Shown: piece after piece, positions 8,851 through 15,909 of the stretch
Layout of the letters: the number at the start of each line of letters is the position of its first letter
How positions within the stretch are numbered: position 1 is the stretch's first letter
Assembly (NCBI GenBank): GCA_025355345.1
Contig: JANXZU010000030.1
Span: 1-40,753 of the forward strand
Direction: 5' to 3'
Length of the DNA: 40,753 bases
Source of the DNA: Syntrophaceae bacterium
GTDB taxonomy: Bacteria; Desulfobacterota; Syntrophia; Syntrophales; Smithellaceae
The notes under the pieces: model-generated
Seen by the model: only the letters and a program-made list of their open reading frames with translations
Databases searched by the model: none
Told to the model about the DNA's origin: nothing
Made by a program: the position numbers and the translations under genes

Positions 8851-9762
8851 ATGGATTTATTTGATTCTGCATATTCAACAACACGGTTGGTAAGTCGTGA
8901 ACGACCAGTTATTGAAGAACGCACTGAAGCAAAGTTCAAGAGTTTGCTTTTTCTGCCGCCCAATGCTTGTTGCAAGGGTGAGGGAGGGTTGCGCATGCGG
9001 GGATTATTTAAACAACCCCTGCCAGACAAACCTTTGATAACTATCATCACAGCGGTCTTTAATGAAGCGCAAGTACTTGAAAAGGCCATTCTTGGCGTTA
9101 TGAATCAGAAATACAACAACATTGAATACATCATCATTGATGGCGATTCTACTGACGGAGCAGTTGATGTCATTCGCGAGTATGAGCAGGCGATTGATTA
9201 TTGGGTAAGTGAACCCGATACCGGGATTTATGATGCATGGAACAAGGGGGTTCGTTTAGCAACAGGACAATATATCGCCTTTCTAGGGGCCGGTGATGTT
9301 TATGATGATCAGGGGCTTGAGAAGCTTGTCGCGTGTGCCTTGGCGCACCCTGAGGCCGACTTTATTTCATCGAAGATAGCCATTGTTAGAGATGGGGCTA
9401 TCCAAAGGGTGTTAGGATCTGCGTGGGAGTGGTGGATTTTCCGTCGGCGAATGAATACAGCGCATCCTGGCTCTTTGCATTCGAGGCGCTTATTTGATAA
9501 ATTTGGTGAGTTCGATACGTCATACCGTATTGCTGGGGATTACGAATATCTCTTAAGGGCGCGCGATACTTTAAATACTGCTTATGTTGATGAAGTTACG
9601 GTGAAAGTGGTTGCCGGAGGTGTCAGTCAGATAGGCTACAGAGTTTTCCAAGAAGCGGAGTCTGCAAAAATAAAGAATCGATCGGTGTCGCCTTGGGTTG
9701 CACGTATTGATCGATGTATTCTACAGACCAATCGATGGATTCGGAGCAATTTGATTAAATAA
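8851..9762 (+). CDS. Glycosyltransferase family 2 (WcaA-like)
   Basis: The 303-residue protein carries a canonical GT2 domain from about residue 60: PLITIITAVFNEAQVLEKAI, then YIIIDGDSTDG, and AFLGAGDVYDD with the metal-binding acidic pair. HPGSLHSRRLFDKFGEFDTS is the later conserved block of WcaA/WcaE-type enzymes. Before the domain lies a 55-residue lead ending in LPPNACCKGEGGLRMRGLFK; a KGEGGLR..GLFK segment recurs in some O-antigen GT2 enzymes, which supports the upstream ATG at 8851 rather than the internal ATG at 8995. It is expected to act at the cytoplasmic face of the inner membrane. Sugar specificity is not visible. Confidence 0.84.
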   Translation: MDLFDSAYSTTRLVSRERPVIEERTEAKFKSLLFLPPNACCKGEGGLRMRGLFKQPLPDKPLITIITAVFNEAQVLEKAILGVMNQKYNNIEYIIIDGDSTDGAVDVIREYEQAIDYWVSEPDTGIYDAWNKGVRLATGQYIAFLGAGDVYDDQGLEKLVACALAHPEADFISSKIAIVRDGAIQRVLGSAWEWWIFRRRMNTAHPGSLHSRRLFDKFGEFDTSYRIAGDYEYLLRARDTLNTAYVDEVTVKVVAGGVSQIGYRVFQEAESAKIKNRSVSPWVARIDRCILQTNRWIRSNLIK

Positions 9763-9781
9763 AATTAGAAAGAGTTTCAAC

Positions 9782-10744
9782 ATGAAAAAATTCTTAATCA
9801 CTGGTTTTTCCGGTTTTGTCGGTCGTCATTTTGTTGAATATCTTGAGAACAGTAAGATCAGTGCGCAGATTTTGGGCATTGATCTGGCTGAAAGCAGCAC
9901 TGGGCGCTCTTATGCTTATGTGAGTCAGCAGTTTAAACAAATTGATCTTCTGTGCGAACAGGAAATTGAACGGGTTTTGCTTGAGTTTCAACCGGATTAT
10001 GTACTTCATCTGGCTTCCTGCAGCAGCGTGGCGTTCAGTTGGAAAAACCCAGTGCTTAGTTTTCACAACAACATGAATATCTTTCTGAATCTGGTTGAGG
10101 CGATTCGGAACTCTGGTTTAAAGACCCGGATGCTTTCTGTGGGATCATCAGAGGCGTACGGCAATATCAATCGCGATCATCTGCCGCTGGTCGAGGAATC
10201 ACCGCTTGATCCAGTCAGCCCTTATGCGGCAGCGCGAGTCTCTCAGGAAATGATGTCAAAAGTTTATGCGGAAGCTTACGGGGTTGATCTTGTCATAACT
10301 CGGTCTTTTAATCATATAGGCCCCGGGCAGAAAGATATTTTCGTAATCTCATCTTTTGCTAAGCAGATCATGGAAATTAAAAATAACGGCAGGAAAGAAG
10401 GTGTGCTTGCTACGGGGGATTTGGAAATTATGAGGGACTTTCTCGATGTGCGGGATGTCGTCAAAGCTTATTATTTGCTGTTAACCAAGGGTACAAAAGG
10501 CCGTGTTTATAATGTCTGTTCCGGAACTGGTTGCACACTGCGGGAAGTGCTAGATGAGATGGCTGCCATTGCCGGAATTGAAATAAGAACAAGACTGAAC
10601 CCAGCCCTTGTCCGTCCGTCCGACAATAAGGTTATCATCGGTTCCAACAAAAGGATTTACGAGGAACTGGGGTGGAGCCCTACTATCACCCGGCAGCAGA
10701 GCCTAGAGGATATTTTGAATTACTGGGGTGGGGAATTGGTCTAA
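9782..10744 (+). CDS. rmd: NAD-dependent epimerase/dehydratase, GDP-6-deoxy-4-keto-D-mannose reductase-like
   Basis: This 320-residue extended short-chain dehydrogenase has the N-terminal dinucleotide motif GFSGFVG and the serine segment SVGSSEAYG. TRSFNHIGPGQ, FVISSFAKQ and the late MRDFLDVRDVVKAYYLL are very like Rmd, which reduces GDP-4-keto-6-deoxy-mannose to GDP-D-rhamnose. The catalytic block reads PYAAARVSQEM, so the usual YxxxK lysine is arginine. This may be tolerated in a subfamily or alter activity. If the call is right, the O-antigen would contain D-rhamnose or a derivative, fitting the mannosyltransferase-like gene at 13090. The partner GDP-mannose 4,6-dehydratase is not in the window. 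Alternative: another NDP-sugar reductase or epimerase. Confidence 0.75.
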   Translation: MKKFLITGFSGFVGRHFVEYLENSKISAQILGIDLAESSTGRSYAYVSQQFKQIDLLCEQEIERVLLEFQPDYVLHLASCSSVAFSWKNPVLSFHNNMNIFLNLVEAIRNSGLKTRMLSVGSSEAYGNINRDHLPLVEESPLDPVSPYAAARVSQEMMSKVYAEAYGVDLVITRSFNHIGPGQKDIFVISSFAKQIMEIKNNGRKEGVLATGDLEIMRDFLDVRDVVKAYYLLLTKGTKGRVYNVCSGTGCTLREVLDEMAAIAGIEIRTRLNPALVRPSDNKVIIGSNKRIYEELGWSPTITRQQSLEDILNYWGGELV

Positions 10745-10783
10745 AGAACCGCTTTAGGATTACTAGCAGAAATCACGGGTATG

Positions 10784-10809
10784 AACACCAAAGCAAGCTT
10801 TGGGGTGTT
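10784..10809 (+). terminator. Hairpin after the rmd-like gene, possible terminator
   Basis: AACACC-AAAGC pairs with GCTTT-GGGGTGTT, leaving a two-base bulge and a very tight centre. It begins about 40 bases after the rmd-like stop. There is no T-run after it, so it may be a transcription pause or a decayed repeat instead of a true intrinsic terminator. Confidence 0.3.
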
Positions 10810-10875
10810 GATATTGCCCGGCTAAGCTTCGCACGCGGGGTAATTCAACCTACAGGCTTCAATGTACTTTTAAAC

Positions 10876-10996
10876 CTTTGCATAATGCCTCTCTGTCATT
10901 GCGAACGAAGTGAAGCAATCTCATAAGTATTTGATATTTGAAGAGATCGCCACGTCGCTTAGCTCCTCGCGATGACAAAATAGTAATTATGCAAAG
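10876..10996. repeat. Nested palindromic mobile repeat (CHCERSEAIS type)
   Basis: The core (10894-10977) starts TGTCATTGCGAACGAAG and ends CTCCTCGCGATGACA, imperfectly inverted around a short AT-rich centre. It is the widely dispersed palindromic repeat whose chance translation gives CHCERSEAIS-like peptides in many genomes. Outside it lies a perfect 11-bp inverted pair, CTTTGCATAAT at 10876-10886 and ATTATGCAAAG at 10986-10996, so the whole unit forms a two-tier hairpin. It fills most of the 357-base gap between the rmd-like gene and the AT-rich P-loop gene, and has no coding capacity. It may be a MITE or REP-like element; copies elsewhere in the genome are not visible here. Confidence 0.75.
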
Positions 10997-11101
10997 CTCT
11001 CACTTTGTAACCTAAAGGTCATCTACGATTTCTGAAACCTGGGTCTCATTAAATTTTGAGTCTCACAATAAAATCTAGAGGATTTATATATATAATAAAG
11101 T

Positions 11102-11569
11102 ATGTCTAAAGTAATATTTATTGTTGGTTTGCCGGGTAGTGGTAAAACAATGTTTATTAAAAATAATTATCCCGAACTATATAATGCTGATGATTTAATG
11201 CGTTATGGCCTAAATAATAGAAAGAAGTTTTGCGACAGCATTCATTATAATAAAATTATTGAAACACTAAAAAACAACAGCGATTGTGTGCTCTCAGACA
11301 TAAAGTTATGTAATTATAAGTTCTTTTACGAAATAACAGAGGAGCTTTCATTAAAATTCCCCGATATAAAATATGAAATATTATGTTTTGATAATGATCA
11401 ACGGCAATGCATGCTGAATGTGCGTAGTAGATCAGAAAAAATGAAAAATATTTATAAACGAAATAGGAATAAATACATAGAGCTTATAAATATTACAAGA
11501 CTATCATTTCGATATGACTTAACTAATTATGCTAATGCAAGAGTGCTAAAAGTATTTTCACCAGATTAA
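11102..11569 (+). CDS. Small P-loop NTPase, polynucleotide-kinase/zeta-like, function unknown
   Basis: The 155-residue product has a clear Walker A near its start, FIVGLPGSGKT, followed by YNADDLMRYG, in the place where small kinases of the PNK/zeta/gluconate-kinase type carry a substrate-binding aspartate. Near residue 100, CFDNDQRQCMLNVRSR resembles the lid region in which arginines contact the phosphates. It has no membrane segment. It is strikingly A+T-rich (roughly 30% G+C by eye) compared with neighbouring glycosyltransferase genes, and follows directly after a mobile palindrome, so recent acquisition is likely. No ribosome site of normal spacing is seen before the ATG. It does not fit an obvious polysaccharide step; a phosphotransferase acting on a nucleotide, RNA end or small molecule is the most that can be said. 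Confidence 0.6.
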   Translation: MSKVIFIVGLPGSGKTMFIKNNYPELYNADDLMRYGLNNRKKFCDSIHYNKIIETLKNNSDCVLSDIKLCNYKFFYEITEELSLKFPDIKYEILCFDNDQRQCMLNVRSRSEKMKNIYKRNRNKYIELINITRLSFRYDLTNYANARVLKVFSPD

Positions 11570-11764
11570 TTATTTAGACTTGTAGTAATTATTTCATGCC
11601 TGTTTGAGCTTGAAAGATTTGGCATTGCAAGAACATATATTGTTAAGAAGGGAAAATCATTGTTCTGTGAAAACACTTTGTATCTTTGCTGGGGTAACAC
11701 AGGTCTTCGAATATGACAATGCAGTTCTGGCAAATGAAAGCAGCTTTGTAATTGGAGTAGCCTG
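11570..11764. other. Intergenic gap before the frameshifted GT9 gene
   Basis: About 195 bases with stops in all frames and no convincing hairpin. The end of the gap provides a GGAG-type ribosome site about 8 bases before the ATG at 11765, which supports that ATG as the original start of the GT9 gene. Confidence 0.4.
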
Positions 11765-11963
11765 ATGGAAATAAAGAAAGAATTAGGTCATCACAACCTT
11801 TATTTATTAAGCGACCAAAATGAGGCGACTATACATCGATACGATGACCATTACCGTGTACAGCGTCTCGTGTTTTCTGTGTTGGATCGGCTGCTATTGC
11901 TGGTTCCTGGCTTGGCTCAGTCGGACAATGCGGTTGTCCTTTTCCCTCGGCGCCTTTTGCTGG
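11765..11963 (+). pseudogene. N-terminal part of the GT9 gene in the other reading frame (frameshift)
   Basis: From the ATG at 11765 this frame reads a plausible GT9 N-terminus, including RLVFSVLDRLLLLVPGLAQ and VVLFPRRLLL, then degenerates after about 11962. If one base (for instance G11963) is removed, it runs into LTVVHLGDVIITTALL of the following frame and recreates the standard family 9 first strand and loop. By contrast the first 45 residues of the overlapping frame from 11820 are rich in Cys and Trp and look like shadow translation. The gene was therefore probably 11765-13004 with about 412 codons, now split by a +1 frameshift that is either real or a sequencing error. Confidence 0.7.
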
Positions 11964-13004
11964 CTAACGGTGGTCCATTTAGGAGATGTGATTATCACCA
12001 CGGCCTTATTACCCGTCCTCCATCATCTTTTTCCGGGAATTGAGGTAGGCATCCTTACCGGGAGCCACTGCAAATCATTCGTGGAGGGGCATCCCCTGAT
12101 TGCCAGAGTTCACTTTCTAGACCACTGGTACCAGCGCCGCGACTCGGCGCTTATAGGAAAAAAAATGGCGCGATACTATTTCTTTGATCGAGGTAAGATC
12201 ATTCGAGAGCTTGCAGCATGTGCATATGAGGTAGCCATTGATGTGCGAGCATGGTTTCCAACCTTTATTTCGGTGTTGTGGCAGGCCAAGATTCCAGTGA
12301 GAATTGGTTTCAACCGTCTGGGTTTGGGCCCTCTTCTCACACATCCCTTTGAACATCGCTATGATCGTCGCCATGAACTTGAATACCAATTTGAACTGCT
12401 AAAAGCCATCGGAGTTGGAAGTTCTGTTTTTAAATTAGCGCAACCATCTCTTGTGCCAATATTACCGGAAGCCGTTGCCGAGGCTAATGCTTTGGTGGGA
12501 GCATTACCACGGTATCATGTGTTGCATATGGCAGCCAGCACACCGACACGTGACTGGCCACACGAACGCTGGCAGGAACTAGCGCGCAGCCTGGTCGCAC
12601 GCGGTATCACACCAGTTTTATCTGGAAGCGGACAACGAGATGCCTCAATGACGGCGCGCTTAGCAGGCTCCGTGCCTGGTTGCGTTGACGTTTGTAACCG
12701 GCTGAGTTGGAATGGGTTAGTTGCGATGATCGCTGGGGCTGAACTTGTCTATAGTGTTGAGACATCGGTGGGGCACGTGGCAGCAGCAATGAAGCGGCCA
12801 GTAGTAGCAATCTATGGCGGAATGACCGATCCAGTGCAGTGGAAACCTTATAGTGAAACAGCAGCGGTCGCAACAAAATTACTGAATTGCCATCCCTGCT
12901 TTATCAAGCAGGGATGCAGTGGCCGTGAATGCTTGACTGAGCTCAATACGGAGACGGTTATTACTATCGCCAACCGGCTTACAAAAAATATTGGACTTAT
13001 TTGA
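11820..13004 (+). CDS. Glycosyltransferase family 9 protein, frameshifted near its start
   Basis: From about residue 48 the product is a clear family 9 glycosyltransferase: VVHLGDVIITTALLPVLHHL is the first strand and glycine-aspartate loop, VAIDVRAWFPTFIS the next conserved block, HMAASTPTRDWPHERW opens the donor domain, and VYSVETSVGHVAAAMKRPVV corresponds to the nucleotide-sugar motif. A CHPCF..QGC..REC cysteine cluster closes the protein, as in LPS heptosyltransferases. The first 45 residues from the ATG at 11820 look unlike any family member; the true N-terminus appears to lie in the other frame from 11765, with a one-base insertion near 11963. If the shift is real, the enzyme lacks a proper first strand and is probably inactive. 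The role would be sugar transfer in O-antigen or outer core assembly. Confidence 0.72.
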   Translation: MRRLYIDTMTITVYSVSCFLCWIGCYCWFLAWLSRTMRLSFSLGAFCWLTVVHLGDVIITTALLPVLHHLFPGIEVGILTGSHCKSFVEGHPLIARVHFLDHWYQRRDSALIGKKMARYYFFDRGKIIRELAACAYEVAIDVRAWFPTFISVLWQAKIPVRIGFNRLGLGPLLTHPFEHRYDRRHELEYQFELLKAIGVGSSVFKLAQPSLVPILPEAVAEANALVGALPRYHVLHMAASTPTRDWPHERWQELARSLVARGITPVLSGSGQRDASMTARLAGSVPGCVDVCNRLSWNGLVAMIAGAELVYSVETSVGHVAAAMKRPVVAIYGGMTDPVQWKPYSETAAVATKLLNCHPCFIKQGCSGRECLTELNTETVITIANRLTKNIGLI

Positions 13005-13089
13005 CAGGGAAAGTCTTTCGAGTTTTATTCAGTTCTGGAAGGTAATGTCCCGTTAAAATATAGTTTATATATGAGGAGGTGCAGTTGCG

Positions 13090-14247
13090 ATGAAAATTGC
13101 TATTGTCCATGACTGGCTTGTAACTTACGCGGGAGCAGAGCGTGTGCTGGAACAAATGCTGATCTGCTTTCCTAAAGCCGACCTGTTTAGTCTTGTGGAT
13201 TTTCTTCCTGATGGGCAGAGGGGATTTATTCTGAACAAGCCTGTCAAAACATCTTTTATTCAAAGACTGCCTTTTGTGCAAACTAAATATCGTCAGTACT
13301 TGCCCTTGATGCCTTTAGCTGTCGAGCAGTTTGATTTGTCGAGTTATGATCTGGTGATTTCCAGTAGTCATGCGGTGGCAAAAGGGGTGCTTACCGGGTC
13401 TGATCAGTTGCATTTATGCATGTGCTATTCGCCTATTCGGTACGCATGGGATTTGCAGCATCAGTATCTGAAGGAATCGGGACTTGATCGAGGGGTAAAA
13501 GGCTGGATGGCAAAATGGATTTTGCATAAGATTCGCATGTGGGATGCCAGAACTGCTAACGGGGTGGATGGTTTTATGGCTATTTCCCATTTCATTAAGA
13601 GACGAATATGGAAAGTCTATCGACGAGATTCGACAGTCATTTATCCACCGGTGGATGTTGATGCCTTTAGCCTGCAGGAGGAGAAAGAAGATTTCTATTT
13701 GACCGCTTCGCGCATGGTTCCCTACAAAAAGATTGATCTGATTGTAAAAGCCTTTTCTGCAATGTCTGACAGGCAATTAATGGTGATTGGGGATGGACCT
13801 GATTTTAACAAGATCAAAGCGAAGGCTGGAAAAAATGTGACCTTGCTGGGGTACCAAAGCCATGAGGTTCTGAAAGATTATATGCGGCGAGCCAAGGCTT
13901 TTGTTTTTGCCGCTGAGGAGGATTTTGGCATTGCTCCGTTGGAGGCACAGGCTTGTGGCACACCTGTTATCGCTTACGGTAAGGGTGGGGCGCTGGAAAC
14001 GATTAGCGGACTGGAAGCAAAAACCCCCACAGGTGTTTTTTTCAAGGAGCAGAGTGTGGATTCCATCCGTTCAGGCGTTTACGAATTCGAGTTGGCACAA
14101 ACACGCATTTTACCAGGCGCATGCAGGGCCAACGCCATGCGCTTTGCACCGGAACGTTTTCGGGCTGAATTTATGGCATTTGTTGAGCAATCGTGGAAAG
14201 AATTTCAAGAACGTTTGTCATCACCTGTCGGGAGAAAATTGCAATGA
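13090..14247 (+). CDS. Glycosyltransferase family 4, mannosyltransferase-like (WbaZ group)
   Basis: The 385-residue protein has a typical retaining GT4 layout. MKIAIVHDWLVTYAGAERVL is the N-terminal block with the GAER loop, MCYSPIRYAWDLQHQYL and VDGFMAISHFIKRRI are well-known blocks of the WbaZ/mannosyltransferase group, and YPPVDVDAF begins the donor domain. EEDFGIAPLEAQACGTPVIA holds the E-x7-E signature that contacts the nucleotide sugar. The group mostly uses GDP-mannose or GDP-rhamnose, which agrees with the Rmd-like reductase at 9782. A strong ribosome site (GAGGAGGTG near 13072-13080) precedes the ATG. It is the last intact plus-strand gene of the cluster and converges with wbaP. Confidence 0.86.
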   Translation: MKIAIVHDWLVTYAGAERVLEQMLICFPKADLFSLVDFLPDGQRGFILNKPVKTSFIQRLPFVQTKYRQYLPLMPLAVEQFDLSSYDLVISSSHAVAKGVLTGSDQLHLCMCYSPIRYAWDLQHQYLKESGLDRGVKGWMAKWILHKIRMWDARTANGVDGFMAISHFIKRRIWKVYRRDSTVIYPPVDVDAFSLQEEKEDFYLTASRMVPYKKIDLIVKAFSAMSDRQLMVIGDGPDFNKIKAKAGKNVTLLGYQSHEVLKDYMRRAKAFVFAAEEDFGIAPLEAQACGTPVIAYGKGGALETISGLEAKTPTGVFFKEQSVDSIRSGVYEFELAQTRILPGACRANAMRFAPERFRAEFMAFVEQSWKEFQERLSSPVGRKLQ

Positions 14248-14305
14248 AACAATCATTGATCTGTGACTTTGTTGGGCAGCATGGCGCGTACCTGACCATT
14301 TTCTC

Positions 14306-15727
14306 TTATCTCGCTCCTTCTTTTTTTAACACTACATATATTGTCTTAAGAATGATCACAATATCTAACCACAGGTTCCAGTTTCTGACATACCATGCAT
14401 CGAGCGTCAGGCGTTGTTCATGAGAGGAATCACTTCTGCCGCTTACCTGCCATAAGCCTGTTACTCCCGGTTGCACGCAATTGATTGTTTCGCTGTATTC
14501 TTTGAGCCAATCCCACTCACGCGGTATGTAAGGACGGGGGCCGACAAGGCTCATTTCTCCTTTCAGAATATTGAATATCTGCGGTATTTCATCCAATGAA
14601 GTCTTTCGCAAAAACATTCCGAAAGCAGTAACTCTGGTATCATTCTTCAACTTCCAGTAAGTCTCATACTCCTTCTTTGCCGCAGGATCTTCGGCCAGGA
14701 TTATTTCCAAGCGTTTGTCAGCATCATGATACATAGTTCTAAATTTGTAACAAATGAACAACTTGCTGTTTTTGCCGATGCGCTCCTGCTTTAGGATAGC
14801 CGGCCCTTTAGAAGTCAATCTGATCAGGGCAGAGATGATTCCAATGGGAATAGTGAGCAGAATAAAAAAGAATAAGCCGAACACATAATCGAATATTCGC
14901 TTGGTATAATAATTGAGAGGCTGTGCCAAATTGTTTTTGATTTCGAGGGCAAAGGTCTGATCCTGGAAAAAATGGCGGAGTTCTGTACCCATAACCACCA
15001 TACCGGAGAAATCAGGAAAGTAAAGAATGCTGGTGACCTTGTGTTGAAGGCGGTTGACTAAATGGGTTAGCTGCTCCTTATCGAATTCAGGAAGCGCAAT
15101 TACGACATTCTGAATATCACAGTATTTAAGATAGCGTTCCACTCGCTCCAAGCGAGTATGTACTTTGATTCCTTCGAAGAATTTTTCCCCTATCGTTACC
15201 CCGTTATCAATAAAACCGACAATCTGGTATCCGAGGTTTTTTTCCTTCTGCAGAGCTTTAAGCGCCAGTTTTCCCGTATCATTGACGCCAAGTATAAGCG
15301 TGTTGCTGGTAATTACTCCTATCTTAACGAGTATTCGTTTTACAGCTATCCTTAATAGAGGGAACATAAATATAGATAGAACCCCAATGAGAATAATCAC
15401 TGCTCTTGATAGCTCGCTGCTCATTTTGCCTACAAAGAAAACGGTAAGAATCGCTAGTGTTGAAAAAAGAGTAACCTTCCAGAGCATCCTGATCTCTTCC
15501 CAAAACGAAAATTTTCTGGTGTACGCCCCTTCGTAAATCAGAAACGATAACCATATCGGAAAGAACCACCAGCTGTAATTGAGATTGATGTATAAAACCG
15601 GGAATCCGGGAATTATGGAAGGCATAATAGAACGAATAAAAACGGACAGAAGAGCAATCAAAAAAAGAATAACAAGATCAGATATAAATAGTATGATTAT
15701 ACCAAATCTTCGCCGGTATGAACGCAT
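14306..15727 (-). CDS. wbaP: Undecaprenyl-phosphate sugar phosphotransferase (WbaP-like)
   Basis: The 473-residue protein is a polyprenyl-phosphate hexose-1-phosphate transferase that starts O-antigen units by moving sugar-1-phosphate from a nucleotide sugar to undecaprenyl phosphate. The N-terminal third has four to five membrane helices, the middle is a Rossmann-like CoA_binding_3 domain (VITSNTLILGVNDTGKLAL), and the C-terminal catalytic domain shows KRIFDYVFGL, CYKFRTMYHDAD, KTSLDEIPQIFNILKGEMS, LVGPRPYI and QPGVTGLWQVSGRS. I place the start at the ATG at 15727, six bases after AAGGAG; a TTG one codon earlier is also possible. It shares one base with the stop of the Trm112-like gene, so O-antigen initiation is encoded at the distal end of the lipid A operon. 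Galactose or another hexose as substrate is not decided. Confidence 0.9.
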   Translation of the reverse strand: MRSYRRRFGIIILFISDLVILFLIALLSVFIRSIMPSIIPGFPVLYINLNYSWWFFPIWLSFLIYEGAYTRKFSFWEEIRMLWKVTLFSTLAILTVFFVGKMSSELSRAVIILIGVLSIFMFPLLRIAVKRILVKIGVITSNTLILGVNDTGKLALKALQKEKNLGYQIVGFIDNGVTIGEKFFEGIKVHTRLERVERYLKYCDIQNVVIALPEFDKEQLTHLVNRLQHKVTSILYFPDFSGMVVMGTELRHFFQDQTFALEIKNNLAQPLNYYTKRIFDYVFGLFFFILLTIPIGIISALIRLTSKGPAILKQERIGKNSKLFICYKFRTMYHDADKRLEIILAEDPAAKKEYETYWKLKNDTRVTAFGMFLRKTSLDEIPQIFNILKGEMSLVGPRPYIPREWDWLKEYSETINCVQPGVTGLWQVSGRSDSSHEQRLTLDAWYVRNWNLWLDIVIILKTIYVVLKKEGAR

Positions 15728-15909
15728 CAAGAACTCCTTTCAATAATATTTTTAGCCTCTTCCACAAGCATTATCGGAATATCATTTTTAATTTCGTAAA
15801 GTAATTTGCACTTATCACAAATTAAGCCGTTTAAATTTTCATCTAAATGAACCTTCCCGTGACATTGAGGGCATGCTAAAATTTCCAAGAGCCGTTTATT
15901 TATGGACAT
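15727..15909 (-). CDS. Trm112-like small zinc-ribbon protein (YcaR type)
   Basis: This 60-residue protein has the LLEILACPQCHGKV start and ICDKC second cysteine pair of the Trm112/YcaR family, followed by YEIKNDIPIMLVEEA, the almost invariant DIPxML ending. In eukaryotes and archaea Trm112 activates methyltransferases; the bacterial form's role is not clear, but it is often encoded next to lipid A and Kdo genes, as here. Two CxxC pairs should bind one zinc. It overlaps the end of waaC by ten bases and its ATG is preceded by AGAGGT. The next gene, wbaP, starts on the last base of its stop codon. Confidence 0.88.
   Translation of the reverse strand: MSINKRLLEILACPQCHGKVHLDENLNGLICDKCKLLYEIKNDIPIMLVEEAKNIIERSS

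Noticed and set aside
10672..10926. 84-codon open frame ending in CHCERSEAIS
   Set aside because: It is a chance translation across the end of the rmd-like gene and the palindromic repeat, a well-known annotation artefact.
15158..15536. Plus-strand open frames of 65 and 123 codons inside wbaP
   Set aside because: They are shadows of the wbaP coding sequence, without ribosome sites or recognisable domains. Similar shadow frames across the lipid A operon were dropped for the same reason.
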